A stretch of DNA of 64,000 bases from JAGVPT01 sp964439265 (GTDB taxonomy: Bacteria; Bacteroidota; Ignavibacteria; UBA10030; UBA8401), in assembly GCA_964439265.1 (NCBI GenBank), contig CAYTOA010000013.1:1-64000 (forward strand), read 5' to 3'. The notes below the pieces were generated by a model. It saw nothing but the letters and a program-made list of their open reading frames with translations. It was not told the DNA's origin and ran no database searches. Shown here one piece after another: positions 34,599 through 43,834 of this stretch; the first letter of the stretch is position 1; every line of letters starts with the position of its first letter. Position numbers and translations under genes: made by a program.

Positions 34599-35908
34599 AA
34601 ACGATCATTCAGCTGTTCAGAAACTCTTATCGGATCTTCTGGAACGACAAAGTGGGTGTCGCACTGACCTTCCTTGTTCCGCTGGCGTTGATGAGTATCT
34701 TCGGCTCGATTTTCGGCGGATCGGGAGCAGGGCCGCAGGGTATCCGGCTTGCAGTTCTAAACCAAAGTTCCGCGGCGGTCGCCAAGGAGATCGAGAATGC
34801 GCTCGACACATCCAAAGCTTTCCAGACAATCAAATCCTATAAGGACGAGAATGGAAAACAAGTCCTGTTTGATTCTGTTTCCATCAAAGAATATGTCCGC
34901 GCAGGGCGCGCTTCGGCAGCGCTCATCCTGCCGTCGGATGCATACTCAGACACGTCGCTGGGGCTGAGCCTGAAATTCTATTTTGACCCGAAGAATGATA
35001 TTGAGATACAAACCACAAAAGGGTTGATCAAGCAGATCGTCTTCTCGCAATTTCCGTCGATCATATCTCAAAGCGGCTTTAAGCAAGCCGAGCGGTACCT
35101 CGGGACAAAAGAAGGGGAAGGATTTAAACGGGGAATCGCTTCGACGCTTCATAAATATTTCAAGGTCGATACCAATGCTTTCCTGCATCCGAACTTTTCT
35201 AATAAGCTAAGCACGGGAAACGATTCGACGAAAAAGAGTTTCAATTTTATGGACAAGATCATCCGTATAGAAGAGCAACAGCTCGTCGGGCAGGACTTGA
35301 AAAATCCTTGGGCGACGCGGAGTGTCGGCGGATGGGCCATGACGTTTCTTTTGTTTACCTTGACGGCCTCGTCTTCCTCACTGTTCGATGATAGAAAATC
35401 GGGAGTCATGCTTCGGCTCCTGACCTCTCCTGTTTCACGCGTCCAAATTCTATGGAGTAAATATCTCTTCAACATGTCGCTCGGAATAATCCAATTATTG
35501 TTCATGTTCGTTGCCGGCTGGTTGTTGTTCGACGTCGACATATTTTCGAATCTTTTTAATCTGTTGTTGATCATTATCGCAGCGTCGATGGCATGCACAT
35601 CGTTCGGAATGCTCCTTGCTGCTTTTTCTCAGACACGGCAACAAGCGCAGGGATTGGGTACATTTTTCATCTTAACAATGAGTGCGGTCGGAGGGGCGTG
35701 GTTCCCGACAGCTTTTATGCCGCCCACGATACAATTCTTCAGCAAGCTGACGATCGTCTATTGGTCGATGGATGGATTTCTTGAAGTTCTCTGGAGAGGT
35801 GTCGGGTTATCATCGATCCTGCCAAACCTGGGAATTCTCGTCGGGGTCAGCGTTGCAGTGAGCATCATCAGCGTACGGCGGTTCCGGAGCGGCGATATTT
35901 TCTCATAG
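34595..35908 (+). CDS. ABC-2-type transporter permease
   Basis: 437 residues. N-terminal membrane helix (VGVALTFLVPLALMSIFGSIF), a long extracytoplasmic domain (about 45-245), then five C-terminal helices with the ABC-2 signature around GVMLRLLTSPVSRVQILWSKY and QAQGLGTFFI. The start is TTG 34595, preceded by AGGAG, and overlaps the stop of the ATPase gene (TTGA arrangement). Pairs with the ATPase as a half-transporter for drug, lipid or polysaccharide export; no membrane-fusion protein gene is nearby. Confidence 0.95.
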   Translation: MKTIIQLFRNSYRIFWNDKVGVALTFLVPLALMSIFGSIFGGSGAGPQGIRLAVLNQSSAAVAKEIENALDTSKAFQTIKSYKDENGKQVLFDSVSIKEYVRAGRASAALILPSDAYSDTSLGLSLKFYFDPKNDIEIQTTKGLIKQIVFSQFPSIISQSGFKQAERYLGTKEGEGFKRGIASTLHKYFKVDTNAFLHPNFSNKLSTGNDSTKKSFNFMDKIIRIEEQQLVGQDLKNPWATRSVGGWAMTFLLFTLTASSSSLFDDRKSGVMLRLLTSPVSRVQILWSKYLFNMSLGIIQLLFMFVAGWLLFDVDIFSNLFNLLLIIIAASMACTSFGMLLAAFSQTRQQAQGLGTFFILTMSAVGGAWFPTAFMPPTIQFFSKLTIVYWSMDGFLEVLWRGVGLSSILPNLGILVGVSVAVSIISVRRFRSGDIFS

Positions 35909-35933
35909 CCCGGGATAACAGCTGAACGGCCTC

Positions 35934-35962
35934 CCGCAAAGCCGCAGAGGCACGAAGAATTT
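35934..35962. repeat. ACCGC-AAG periodic element, half copy
   Basis: CCGCAAAGCCGCAGAGGCAC (35934-35953) then GAAGAATTT: the same periodic unit as the left arm at 26870, but no matching right arm was found within 150 bases. Confidence 0.5.
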
Positions 35963-36038
35963 GTTTTTAATACAATCAGGCTTTTGAGCCAATTGTGCTT
36001 TTGGTTTTATCAGAACTCCCGACTATCGCTAAGCGGCA

Positions 36039-36479
36039 ATGACTTTTATTCCCACAATCCCTCGTCGATATCTCTTTGTTTTGGCTGGGATTTTCTGGAC
36101 CATAGCCGGAGGGATCCTTTGCACGCGGGCGATGATCTGGCTGGGGATGCTCTCGCTCACTACAGCGGTTCTTGTCGCTCTAGTGAGCGTCATATGCGCT
36201 GGGGCGGGATACGTGCTGGGATTTTCAAAGATCGTCGTGAAGAATATCGTTCGGATCGACGGAATGCCGAACCGCGCGCACATTTTTGCATTTACTTCCG
36301 CGCGCGGTTATTTCATGATCGCCCTGATGATGACGATCGGAGTTACCCTTCGCAATTCATCCATCCCAAAATACTACCTGACGATTCCATATTTTGCGAT
36401 GGGGATCATACTCCTCATCGGCAGTGTTCAGTTCTATCGCCGGTTCATTTTTTCCTATCGTAAATCCCCCTTCGGCTGA
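36039..36479 (+). CDS. Hypothetical four-helix membrane protein
   Basis: 146 residues. About four hydrophobic helices (YLFVLAGIFWTIAGGILC, LTTAVLVALVSVICAGAGYV, YFMIALMMTIGVTLR, YLTIPYFAMGIILLIGSVQF) with charged loops between. No signal motif or family recognised. It follows the ABC exporter by 130 bases with a repeat between, so co-transcription is uncertain; a terminator shared with cspA follows at 36491-36523. Confidence 0.7.
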   Translation: MTFIPTIPRRYLFVLAGIFWTIAGGILCTRAMIWLGMLSLTTAVLVALVSVICAGAGYVLGFSKIVVKNIVRIDGMPNRAHIFAFTSARGYFMIALMMTIGVTLRNSSIPKYYLTIPYFAMGIILLIGSVQFYRRFIFSYRKSPFG

Positions 36480-36490
36480 CCGTGCGCAGC

Positions 36491-36523
36491 AAAAAAAAAA
36501 TCCCGCCGTTTGGGCGGGATTTT
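36491..36523 (-). terminator. Bidirectional terminator, mainly for cspA
   Basis: AATCCCGCC (36499-36507) pairs with GGCGGGATT (36513-36521). Ten A on the left side give a U run in minus-strand transcripts from cspA; the shorter TTTT on the right could serve the plus-strand gene. Confidence 0.8.
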
Positions 36524-36546
36524 CTAAAGACCGTTGTCGGCTGTGC

Positions 36547-36750
36547 TTAGACAACCGATACGTTTGTCGCTTGGAATCCTTTCGGACCCTTCTCGACTTC
36601 GAATTCGACCTTGTCGCCTTCGTTCAAGCTCTTATAGCCGTTGCCGGTAATAGCGTTGAAGTGGACGAACACGTCTTCAGCTCCTGCTTCGCGGGAAATG
36701 AATCCGAATCCTTTAGTTGCGTTGAACCATTTGACTGTTCCTTTTTCCAT
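36547..36750 (-). CDS. Cold-shock protein, CspA family
   Basis: 67 residues from the ATG at 36750 (MEKGTVKWFN, the standard start); another ATG three codons upstream could also be used. OB-fold RNA chaperone with RNP1 KGFGFIS and RNP2 VFVHF. The upstream gap to the next gene is long and its minus-strand leader could form the usual cold-shock 5' UTR, but no cold box was identified. Single-gene unit. Confidence 0.96.
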   Translation of the reverse strand: MEKGTVKWFNATKGFGFISREAGAEDVFVHFNAITGNGYKSLNEGDKVEFEVEKGPKGFQATNVSVV

Positions 36751-37107
36751 GGAACACATCCTTTCGTGTATATGTGTAACCCAAACTACCGTTGGGCAAG
36801 GTGTACGCCGAAAATACTGTCTCTTATAGCACTCATTGATGGCGATTCGACCTTGGAAGGATTCGTTCGGTTCATCAGCAGGATTCTAAAAGCTCCCAAC
36901 CGGGAGATAAAGACGGTGTACTGTTTTTGGTATTGTTAATATAAACATATCTATTGTTAATTCCTAATTGAATCTTTGTTTTGCATCACGCCGAAGGTAG
37001 CAGCCCGGAAGGGCCTATGGCAGGCAGGGTATCGGTCAAATTGCGCAGATCGAGGGCAATTGGGCTGATTCTTTGATTCTCACCAATCATTTCGTATTTT
37101 CATCATC
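36751..37107. other. Divergent region between cspA and the LpxL gene
   Basis: 357 bases. The cspA side (36751 to about 36960) is AT-rich leader-like DNA. The right part (36985-37075) abruptly becomes GC-rich with several complementary segments, described as an RNA candidate. No coding frame was supported. Confidence 0.5.
36985..37075 (+). ncRNA. Structured RNA candidate upstream of lpxL-type gene
   Basis: GC-rich stretch with nested pairing: CAGCCC near 37000 can pair with GGGCTG near 37067; GCCC/GGGC around a GGAA loop (about 37003-37014); and AAATTGC/GCAATTG (about 37039-37062). A SRP-RNA-like string GAAGGTAGCAGCC occurs at its left end, but the outer SRP stem cannot be drawn, so I do not call SRP RNA. 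It could be a riboswitch, leader or small RNA. No family recognised. Confidence 0.3.
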
Positions 37108-38019
37108 ATGCGAGACAGGCTAGAATACATCGGCTACATATTCATCGGGTGGATCGTGCGGCTGATGCCGTGGGAAACCGTTAACCGGTTCGGAACAATT
37201 GTAGCATCGATCGTTTTTTATGCCATCCCGATTCGACGCTCCCTGACACTCGACCAGCTTCACAAAGCATTTCCCGGCAAAACTTCCGAAGAAATAAAAG
37301 GAATCGCTCTTGCGGCGTACCGCAATCTTATTATCACTCTCCTCGAGGTGTTTTGGTTTTCGCATCTGAGCGCGGATAAGATAAAGAAAATTGTCAGCAT
37401 GCCGGACACCAGCGTGATGGATGCGCGCCTAAAAGAAGGGAAGGGGCTGATCATGCTCGGCGGGCACTTCGGCAATTGGGAACTGATCGCTATTGCCGTG
37501 GGTCTCATAAGTCATCATCCCTTAACGATTATTGTCCAGCGCCAACGGAACAAGTACGTTGATGAATTCATGAACAAGAGCCGCACATTGTTCGGGAATA
37601 AAGTTGTAGAGATGGAAAGGGCTCCACGGGAGATTATCTCTACGCTTCGCAACAACGGTGTCGTAGCCATCCTTGCCGACCAGAGCGGCCCGCAGGAGGG
37701 GCTTTTCGTAGACTATTTCGGGCGCCCCGCGTCGACTCATCGAGGGCCGGCAGTTTTCAGTGTACGGACGGGAGCGCCGATCATCATGGCGTTTATTATT
37801 CGCCAGGCCGACGGATATTACAAAGTCGAGTTTGAAGAGGTCGACACGCACGCTGTCAGCGGCACGGACGATGAAAAAGTAGAGCAGATCACGGCCCGTC
37901 ATGTCGCGATGCTTGAAAAATATGCTTCGCGATACCCGGACCATTGGTTGTGGATGCACAAGCGATGGAAACACACGCCCCAACCCACCAGTGATAAAGT
38001 ACATGCAGCCGCCAAATAG
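37108..38019 (+). CDS. Lipid A biosynthesis acyltransferase (LpxL/HtrB family)
   Basis: 303 residues. N-terminal membrane helix (YIGYIFIGWIVRLMPW) then the acyltransferase domain with the HX4E motif H120-FGNW-E125 (GGHFGNWE), ILADQSGP at about 190-197 and a C-terminal basic segment (DHWLWMHKRWK). Adds a secondary acyl chain to lipid A in the inner membrane. The gene overlaps the following glycosyltransferase by 17 nt, linking lipid A and LPS core assembly. Which acyl position is modified cannot be told. Confidence 0.95.
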   Translation: MRDRLEYIGYIFIGWIVRLMPWETVNRFGTIVASIVFYAIPIRRSLTLDQLHKAFPGKTSEEIKGIALAAYRNLIITLLEVFWFSHLSADKIKKIVSMPDTSVMDARLKEGKGLIMLGGHFGNWELIAIAVGLISHHPLTIIVQRQRNKYVDEFMNKSRTLFGNKVVEMERAPREIISTLRNNGVVAILADQSGPQEGLFVDYFGRPASTHRGPAVFSVRTGAPIIMAFIIRQADGYYKVEFEEVDTHAVSGTDDEKVEQITARHVAMLEKYASRYPDHWLWMHKRWKHTPQPTSDKVHAAAK

Positions 38020-39031
38020 GATCCTCGTTTTTCAAACAGCCTTTCTCGGCGATGTGGTGCTCACCCTGCCCCTGGTTCAAGTGCTCCACCGGGAATTTCC
38101 GAACACCCAAATCGACTTTCTCACGACCCCGAAAGCCGCGGCAATTCTTCGGAATCATCCGGCCATCAATTCTGTGATCGAGTATGATAAGCGCGGCAGC
38201 CAGCGCGGCCTCAGAGGAATATGTTTGATCTCGCGCGCCCTCAAAGCCGGGAGGTACGATGTTGCGCTCGTTCCGCATCGATCGCTTCGCAGCGCTGTCG
38301 TTGCCGCACTGAGCGGGATTCCCCTTCGGATTGGTTTTGATGCGAGCGCCGGCAGATTTCTTTTTTCAAAAACCGTTTCTTACGAAAGAAATATACACGA
38401 GGTTGAGCGCAATCTTCGCTTTGCGGAAGCGCTGAGCATACGCATTTTGCAGAAGGAACTTCCTTCGGTGTACCCTTCTGTACAAGACGTGGATATTGTT
38501 GACCGCTTCTTCTCCGCAACGCACATTGAACCGAAGGCCAAGCTGATCGCCATCGCTCCTGGCTCTGTCTGGAATACCAAACGATGGCTCACCGAACGGT
38601 TTTCCGAACTTGTCAAAAGGCTTTCGTCGGCAGGAATAAAAACCGTTTTGGTCGGCGGGGGAGAGGACGAAGGATTGTGCAGGCGAATCGCAGCGGAATC
38701 GCAAGGGACTGAAATTTATGTCGCGGCCGGAAAATTTACGCTTCTTCAATCGGCTGAGCTTTTGCGCCGATGCTTCGCACTTGTCTCGAACGACAGTGCA
38801 CCCATGCACCTTGCCGTCGCGGTGCGAACGCCCGTCGTTGCGGTTTTTGGTGCGACTGTTCCATCGTTCGGGTTCGCCCCATACGGAGAAAAGGATATTG
38901 TTGTTCAAACGGAGGGTTTATCCTGCCGGCCGTGCAGCATTCACGGGGGCGACAAATGTCCTATCGGGACATTCGATTGCATGGTGAGAATTTCAGCCGA
39001 GATGGTATTTGAGAAGGTTATCCACCTGTAA
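38003..39031 (+). CDS. Glycosyltransferase family 9 (heptosyltransferase-like)
   Basis: 342 residues from ATG 38003, which overlaps the acyltransferase stop by 17 nt; the frame is open further upstream inside that gene. GT9 features: RILVFQTAFLGDVVLTLPLVQ at the N-terminus, APGSVWNTKRWLTERF in the middle, and NDSAPMHLAVAVRTPVVAVFG near the end. Heptosyltransferases of the WaaC/WaaF type add heptose to LPS core at the cytoplasmic face. Which position it adds to is not readable. It converges with the PBP1A gene. Confidence 0.93.
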   Translation: MQPPNRILVFQTAFLGDVVLTLPLVQVLHREFPNTQIDFLTTPKAAAILRNHPAINSVIEYDKRGSQRGLRGICLISRALKAGRYDVALVPHRSLRSAVVAALSGIPLRIGFDASAGRFLFSKTVSYERNIHEVERNLRFAEALSIRILQKELPSVYPSVQDVDIVDRFFSATHIEPKAKLIAIAPGSVWNTKRWLTERFSELVKRLSSAGIKTVLVGGGEDEGLCRRIAAESQGTEIYVAAGKFTLLQSAELLRRCFALVSNDSAPMHLAVAVRTPVVAVFGATVPSFGFAPYGEKDIVVQTEGLSCRPCSIHGGDKCPIGTFDCMVRISAEMVFEKVIHL

Positions 39032-39044
39032 CGTTTTTCCCCGA

Positions 39045-41360
39045 CTAGAACTTTATGTCGTTCGGGTTCTCTTCCCCTTCTTTCCAATTCGCTGTTGCGT
39101 GCTTGTCGCATGTTGCCGGCTGGTATTTCACGTTGAACACTTCTGTCATGGTTTTCGGACAGTAAGGAGTCGCCAGCTTATGAGTCTCGGCGCAAATCGT
39201 GTCCACCACGACTCCCTCCGGCATGTTGAAATACTCGTTGGTGATGGGGATCGTCCGGTCTTCATAAACATATTTCATCACTCGTCCCCATAACGGCGCT
39301 GCTGTCCGCCCTCCTTGTCCGTCGGCAGAGGTAAATTTCACCTGCTGGTCGTCGAAACCGATCCATACCCCCGCCGCGAACTCGGGCGTAAACCCTACGA
39401 ACCATGCATCGGCAAAGTCCTGTGTTGTCCCTGTTTTGCCCGCTGCCGGAAGATGGAAGAAATGGCGCACCCGTCCGCCGCTGCCGTGGTCCACGACATC
39501 CTGGAGCATCGACGTCATAATATATGCGGTTTCCTTGCTCATCACTTCTCTCTTTTCCGGTACGTTCTCTTCGATGACATTTCCATCTTTGTCTTCGATC
39601 CTCAAAATGCTTGTTGGCTGGACGTAAACGCCTTCGTTGGCGAAGACACCGAACGCGGCCGTGAGTTCGATTGGTCTTACGGTTGCGGTGCCGAGTGCGA
39701 TGGATTCAAACGGGGGTATCGGGGTGGTTATTCCCATGTGATGAGCTAGTTCTATTACCTGATTCTTTGGAGCAATCTCCATGATGGCGCGGACAGCGAT
39801 GAGGTTGATTGATTCGCGAAGTCCCTCGCGCAGAGTATATTTTCCGCCGATCGTACCGTCGAAATTCCCCGGAGTCCACCGCGAGCCGTCTTCCATCATT
39901 AACGTTACCGGCTGGTTCAACAATTCAAATGTCGGCGGATAACCGTTGTCGATCGCAACGGTGTAGACGAAAGGTTTAAACGCAGATCCCGGCTGCCGCA
40001 CGATTTGAGTTGTGTGATTGAGCCCGTATTTGAATGAGCGGAAATTCGCGCCGCCCACCATCGCACAAATATTTCCGGAATGAGGATCGACGATGATCAA
40101 TCCAACCTCGATCGTTGTCCAGGCTTTTTTCACGGAGTCGATAAAGGGGCGGTTGCCGCGAAGCGCCACATAGATGCTGTCCCTTTCACCGCGGCTTGTC
40201 GATTTTCGCGTGACGATCACGTCTTCAATGCTCTTGTCGATCGCCTTGTTTAGGATCTCGGTGTTTGTCTTCCAATTCCAAGTGGTGTCGAATGCCGGCT
40301 GGATTTCTGCCAGATGTTCCTCGACCGCCCGGTTCGCATACCTTTGCATTCGGCTGTCGAGCGAAGTGTAGACCGAAAGCCCGTCTTTATAGATATCGAA
40401 ACCGTACTTGTCGGCCTTTTGAAGAAGCTGCTGACGGACATATTCCACGAAGTGGGGAGCAATGCCTGTGAGCGTTAACGCGTCGCTGCTGTTGAATCGC
40501 AGGGAGTCCCGGCCGATCGAGTCGGCCTCTGTCTGCGTCAGCTTGCCGTACTTGACCATTTGAGAGAGGACGATCTCGCGGCGCAGAAATGCTCGTTCAG
40601 GGTGTTTGATGGGGTCGTAGTAGAATGGCCCTTTTGCCATGCCGATAAGAAGCGAGGATTCCGCGAGCGACAATTCTTGCGCGGACTTATCGAAGTAAAT
40701 CGATGCAGCAGCCGAGATTCCATATGCTCCGCGCCCGAGATAAATATAGTTGAGATACATCTCGAGGATTTCTTTTTTTGTATACGTTCTCTCGATCTGC
40801 ACAGCGGTGATGAATTCGCGGATCTTCCTGGTTGCCTTGTCGAATGCGTTTTCCTGAGAGCTCTTCCAATTATAGAGGTTGCGGGACAATTGCATGGTAA
40901 TCGTGCTGGCTCCCTGATTCCTTATGAACGCCAGTGGAATACGCCAGATGACGACGCCCCAGTGACCGTAGAAATCCTTGTCCTCGGTGGAGATCAAGGC
41001 ATCGATCGTGCTCTTCTGGATCTTGTCGTACGAAATGTAGGTTCTGTTCTTCAAATAGAATTGGCCGAGAACCTCGCCGTCGTACGATAAGACCTTTGTC
41101 GCCAGTTCCGGCTTCGGGTTTTCCAGCTGCTCGAGAGAGGGAAGGCCGGCGAAGACCAGCTTCATGAAGACTATGAAAAGGACCAAAAGCGCAGCGGCCC
41201 CGGCCGCGAACGCATACCAGTATTTTTTGAAAAAGTTTTTGCTTCGCAGATACATCTCGTCGCGGTATTTCGGTTCGGTAAAATACCGTCGCATTTGCTC
41301 GGAGCTGTAGCCCCCTTTTTGGTTCTGCTTGCGGGGATCGTTTGGCGGTGTCTTTCCCAT
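39045..41360 (-). CDS. Penicillin-binding protein 1A (bifunctional)
   Basis: 771 residues. Short cytoplasmic tail, membrane helix (about 48-70, YWYAFAAGAAALLVLFIVF), GT51 transglycosylase domain (EDKDFYGHWG with the catalytic Glu; GASTITMQLSRNLY), then a transpeptidase domain with SxxK at S459 (GSAFKPF), SxN in RESINLIAVR and KTGTTQD. Polymerises and cross-links peptidoglycan. First gene in transcript order is upstream NusB; here it is the last of a minus-strand run with lpxH 3 bases away, so it is probably in the same operon. Confidence 0.96.
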   Translation of the reverse strand: MGKTPPNDPRKQNQKGGYSSEQMRRYFTEPKYRDEMYLRSKNFFKKYWYAFAAGAAALLVLFIVFMKLVFAGLPSLEQLENPKPELATKVLSYDGEVLGQFYLKNRTYISYDKIQKSTIDALISTEDKDFYGHWGVVIWRIPLAFIRNQGASTITMQLSRNLYNWKSSQENAFDKATRKIREFITAVQIERTYTKKEILEMYLNYIYLGRGAYGISAAASIYFDKSAQELSLAESSLLIGMAKGPFYYDPIKHPERAFLRREIVLSQMVKYGKLTQTEADSIGRDSLRFNSSDALTLTGIAPHFVEYVRQQLLQKADKYGFDIYKDGLSVYTSLDSRMQRYANRAVEEHLAEIQPAFDTTWNWKTNTEILNKAIDKSIEDVIVTRKSTSRGERDSIYVALRGNRPFIDSVKKAWTTIEVGLIIVDPHSGNICAMVGGANFRSFKYGLNHTTQIVRQPGSAFKPFVYTVAIDNGYPPTFELLNQPVTLMMEDGSRWTPGNFDGTIGGKYTLREGLRESINLIAVRAIMEIAPKNQVIELAHHMGITTPIPPFESIALGTATVRPIELTAAFGVFANEGVYVQPTSILRIEDKDGNVIEENVPEKREVMSKETAYIMTSMLQDVVDHGSGGRVRHFFHLPAAGKTGTTQDFADAWFVGFTPEFAAGVWIGFDDQQVKFTSADGQGGRTAAPLWGRVMKYVYEDRTIPITNEYFNMPEGVVVDTICAETHKLATPYCPKTMTEVFNVKYQPATCDKHATANWKEGEENPNDIKF

Positions 41361-41363
41361 GCG

Positions 41364-42092
41364 TTAGTCTTTTTTCCAGGTTTTAAGTTCTACTGTGCTG
41401 CCATCGAATTCGGCATAGGTGGAATATGAAATCCAGTCGCCGAGGTTGATATAGAGGCCGTTGCCGATCTGCTGAGACGACGGGACATGTCTGTGCCCCA
41501 TGATGACAACGTCGCACCCTTCGTTGATCTTCTCCGTTGCGAACTGCAGCATGCCGTCGGTTTCACCGTAGTCTTTGTTTGCAGTATATTCGCGGCTGCT
41601 TCGTGAAGTGCCTCTTGCAATCGGAGCAGTAATATCGGGGTGGATTAATGAAAAGATAAAAATGCTGAACCTGTTCCGCAATACCCTTTTAAGGATCCGG
41701 TATCCCGCGTCTCTCAGCGCGAGTCCGTCGCCGTGGTGGAAATAGAATTTCTTCCCATGCAGAATCAGGGAAAAAGGATTTTTGTAGACCGGAATGCCGA
41801 GGTCTTTCGGAAAAAAATCCTTCAGCCAAAAATCGTGATTGCCGGCGACGTAATGGACAGCGATGCCTTTTTCAACCAGCCTCGCGAGTTTCGATATGGT
41901 GTGATGGTAGCCGCGCGGAATGACGTACTTGTATTCAAACCAGTAGTCGAAAAGATCCCCTACGATGAAGAGTTGTTCTCCGTGTTCTTCTACATGCGAC
42001 AGAAACGATAGAAGCCGATCTTCCTTTTCTTTTTCTCTGTCCCGATCGTGTAACCCTAAATGCACATCTGAAATAAAAAAAATACTTTTCAT
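41364..42092 (-). CDS. lpxH: UDP-2,3-diacylglucosamine diphosphatase LpxH
   Basis: 242 residues, calcineurin-like metallophosphatase. Metal-binding motifs: SDVHLG (8-13), GDLFDYW (about 45-51), GNHD (about 84-87) and GHRH near the end. Cleaves UDP-2,3-diacylglucosamine to lipid X, an essential lipid A step at the inner membrane. The gene is packed against PBP1A (3 bases) and the DsbD-N-like gene (3 bases), so an operon of envelope genes is likely. Confidence 0.93.
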   Translation of the reverse strand: MKSIFFISDVHLGLHDRDREKEKEDRLLSFLSHVEEHGEQLFIVGDLFDYWFEYKYVIPRGYHHTISKLARLVEKGIAVHYVAGNHDFWLKDFFPKDLGIPVYKNPFSLILHGKKFYFHHGDGLALRDAGYRILKRVLRNRFSIFIFSLIHPDITAPIARGTSRSSREYTANKDYGETDGMLQFATEKINEGCDVVIMGHRHVPSSQQIGNGLYINLGDWISYSTYAEFDGSTVELKTWKKD

Positions 42093-42095
42093 CGC

Positions 42096-42536
42096 CTATT
42101 GCGTTACCGTGAATGTCAGTTCTAACGGCTGAGAAGAGCGGTTGCACCATCCCTCAACATCCGAACAGAAGAAATAGCGTATCGTGCCTTTCAGTGAATG
42201 TTTGCCTTTTGGGATGTCTTTATCCAGCGTAAATGAGTACTTTATCGGCCGCTTCGTGTCGAGGTAGCCCGTTTTTGCCACTTTTGGCATCGACGTCACG
42301 CCGGTAAAATGCACGAGCGAGTCCTTTTCAAACTCGAATTCGACTGCAGGGTCGGTGTTGATATGCATCCCTTCTTCCGGAGCGAAGGAGACGACGATCT
42401 CGCCTTTTGCGCCGGGCTTCAAGGATGCCGAAGTCAGACGGATATCGCACTTGACCTGACGAAGCTCTTCGCTGCTCGAAGTCACTGGAGCTGAGAACAA
42501 GTACAAGCACAGAATAACTAACGAAAGGGTACGCAT
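42096..42536 (-). CDS. DsbD N-terminal-domain-like exported protein
   Basis: 146 residues from the ATG at 42536, preferred because GGAGTG lies upstream and it gives a signal peptide (MRTLSLVILCLYLFSAPVTS). The mature part is an immunoglobulin-like beta-sandwich resembling the N-terminal domain of DsbD, with two cysteines in CSDVEGWC near residue 130 as in that fold. DsbD N-domains pass electrons to periplasmic thiol partners. The membrane domain of DsbD is absent here, so it may act with a separate CcdA-like protein or be a stand-alone reductant; this is an inference. Confidence 0.75.
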   Translation of the reverse strand: MRTLSLVILCLYLFSAPVTSSSEELRQVKCDIRLTSASLKPGAKGEIVVSFAPEEGMHINTDPAVEFEFEKDSLVHFTGVTSMPKVAKTGYLDTKRPIKYSFTLDKDIPKGKHSLKGTIRYFFCSDVEGWCNRSSQPLELTFTVTQ

Positions 42537-42555
42537 AAAAATCACTCCACACGAG

Positions 42556-43830
42556 CTACGAAGTTTGCGCCGCCCGGGTATCGTCGACCCGTTGCAGCAG
42601 CACCAAACCAATGATGAAAAAGGCCCCGACTGAAAGAATGGAAAGCCGTTGGTTATTTGTAAGATACGAAATCAATCCGAATAAAAAAGTGCCGATCACC
42701 GCCGAAGCTTTTCCGCATAATCCGTCGTAAAATCCGAAGAATTCCGCCTCCCGTTCCTTCGGAGTCAGAAGAGCCATCAGGCTCCTGCTTGCCGATTGGG
42801 CTGCGCCGAGGGAACTTCCTGCAATTATGGCAATGCCGAAAAACATTGCTTTTGATTGGACAAAGTAAGCGGCTGTCACCACGACAAGCCACAAGACGAG
42901 GTTTATGTCGATCGTTTTTTTCGGACCGATCTTGTCTGTTACAACGCCAAAGACGAGCGACCCGACGATGCCGGATGCCTGCACTACCGCAAAGAGCGCG
43001 ATGATCTCTTTTAAGGAAAAATTGAGCGAATGTTGTGCGAAGATCGAGGCGAACGAGATGACCGTCAGGATTCCATCATTATAGATAAAGAATGCGAGCA
43101 TGAACCGCGCAACCTGCTGGTAATCCCGCAGATGAGAAATGGTCTCGGTCACTCTCTGCCAGCCCGCACGCACATACGACGGCTTCTGCTGGAAGGTCAC
43201 CTTATGGTCCCGGAAAAAAAGGAAGAGGGGGGAGGAGAACACAAGAAATATGATCGCGGCAAGGACAAAACTGAACCTGACGTTTCCCAGATTCGAAGCA
43301 ACAAATCCGTTCGCATAGAGGGGCATGACGAGGATGAGCGTCGTGAGCGACCCGATGTAGCCCATTGCATAGCCGTAACCGGATACTCTTCCGTAACTCC
43401 TCTCTGTCGTAATGTTCGGCAGAAATGCGTCGTAAAAAACGATTCCACCTTCAAAACCGATATTCGCCAGAATGAACAACGCCATGCCGGCGAGAATCAT
43501 TCCTTGGTTCACGAAATAAAGAAGCGATGTGCACACGACGCTCACGACCGTGAACCCGAAGAGAAATCTCTTTCTTCGGCTCGAAAAATCTGCCGCTGCA
43601 CCGAGAACGGGGGCGATGGCAGCTGTGATGAACATCGAGATGCTGACGGCGATGCCCCAGAGAAAATCTCCCCGGCCTTCTCCGCCGGCAACAATGTCTT
43701 TGAAATAGAGCGAGTACCCGACGGCGATGATGATCACCGAAAACGACGTATTTGCGAAATCGAACAGCGTCCAGACGAATATTTGAAACCGAGACGCTTT
43801 ACGCTGAGACGGGACGGGGAGGCTCGTCAT
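42556..43830 (-). CDS. MFS transporter of the UMF1/Atg22-like group
   Basis: 424 residues, about twelve membrane helices. Start FVWTLFDFANTSFSVIIIAVGYSLYF is typical of the group once described as vacuole effluxer Atg22-like; a charged central loop and DxxSxRRKRF-type motif between helices 2 and 3 (DFSSRRKRFLFG) fit MFS. Substrate unknown; in eukaryotes the relatives export amino acids from vacuoles. It sits between NusB and the DsbD-N-like gene in the same direction. Confidence 0.93.
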   Translation of the reverse strand: MTSLPVPSQRKASRFQIFVWTLFDFANTSFSVIIIAVGYSLYFKDIVAGGEGRGDFLWGIAVSISMFITAAIAPVLGAAADFSSRRKRFLFGFTVVSVVCTSLLYFVNQGMILAGMALFILANIGFEGGIVFYDAFLPNITTERSYGRVSGYGYAMGYIGSLTTLILVMPLYANGFVASNLGNVRFSFVLAAIIFLVFSSPLFLFFRDHKVTFQQKPSYVRAGWQRVTETISHLRDYQQVARFMLAFFIYNDGILTVISFASIFAQHSLNFSLKEIIALFAVVQASGIVGSLVFGVVTDKIGPKKTIDINLVLWLVVVTAAYFVQSKAMFFGIAIIAGSSLGAAQSASRSLMALLTPKEREAEFFGFYDGLCGKASAVIGTFLFGLISYLTNNQRLSILSVGAFFIIGLVLLQRVDDTRAAQTS

Positions 43831-43834
43831 CTTA

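Noticed and set aside
36985..37030. Small SRP RNA (4.5S) at the GAAGGTAGCAGCC string
   Set aside because: The loop string resembles the SRP tip, but the flanking bases cannot form the long SRP helix and the AT-rich 5' side does not pair with the GC-rich 3' side. Left as an unassigned RNA candidate.
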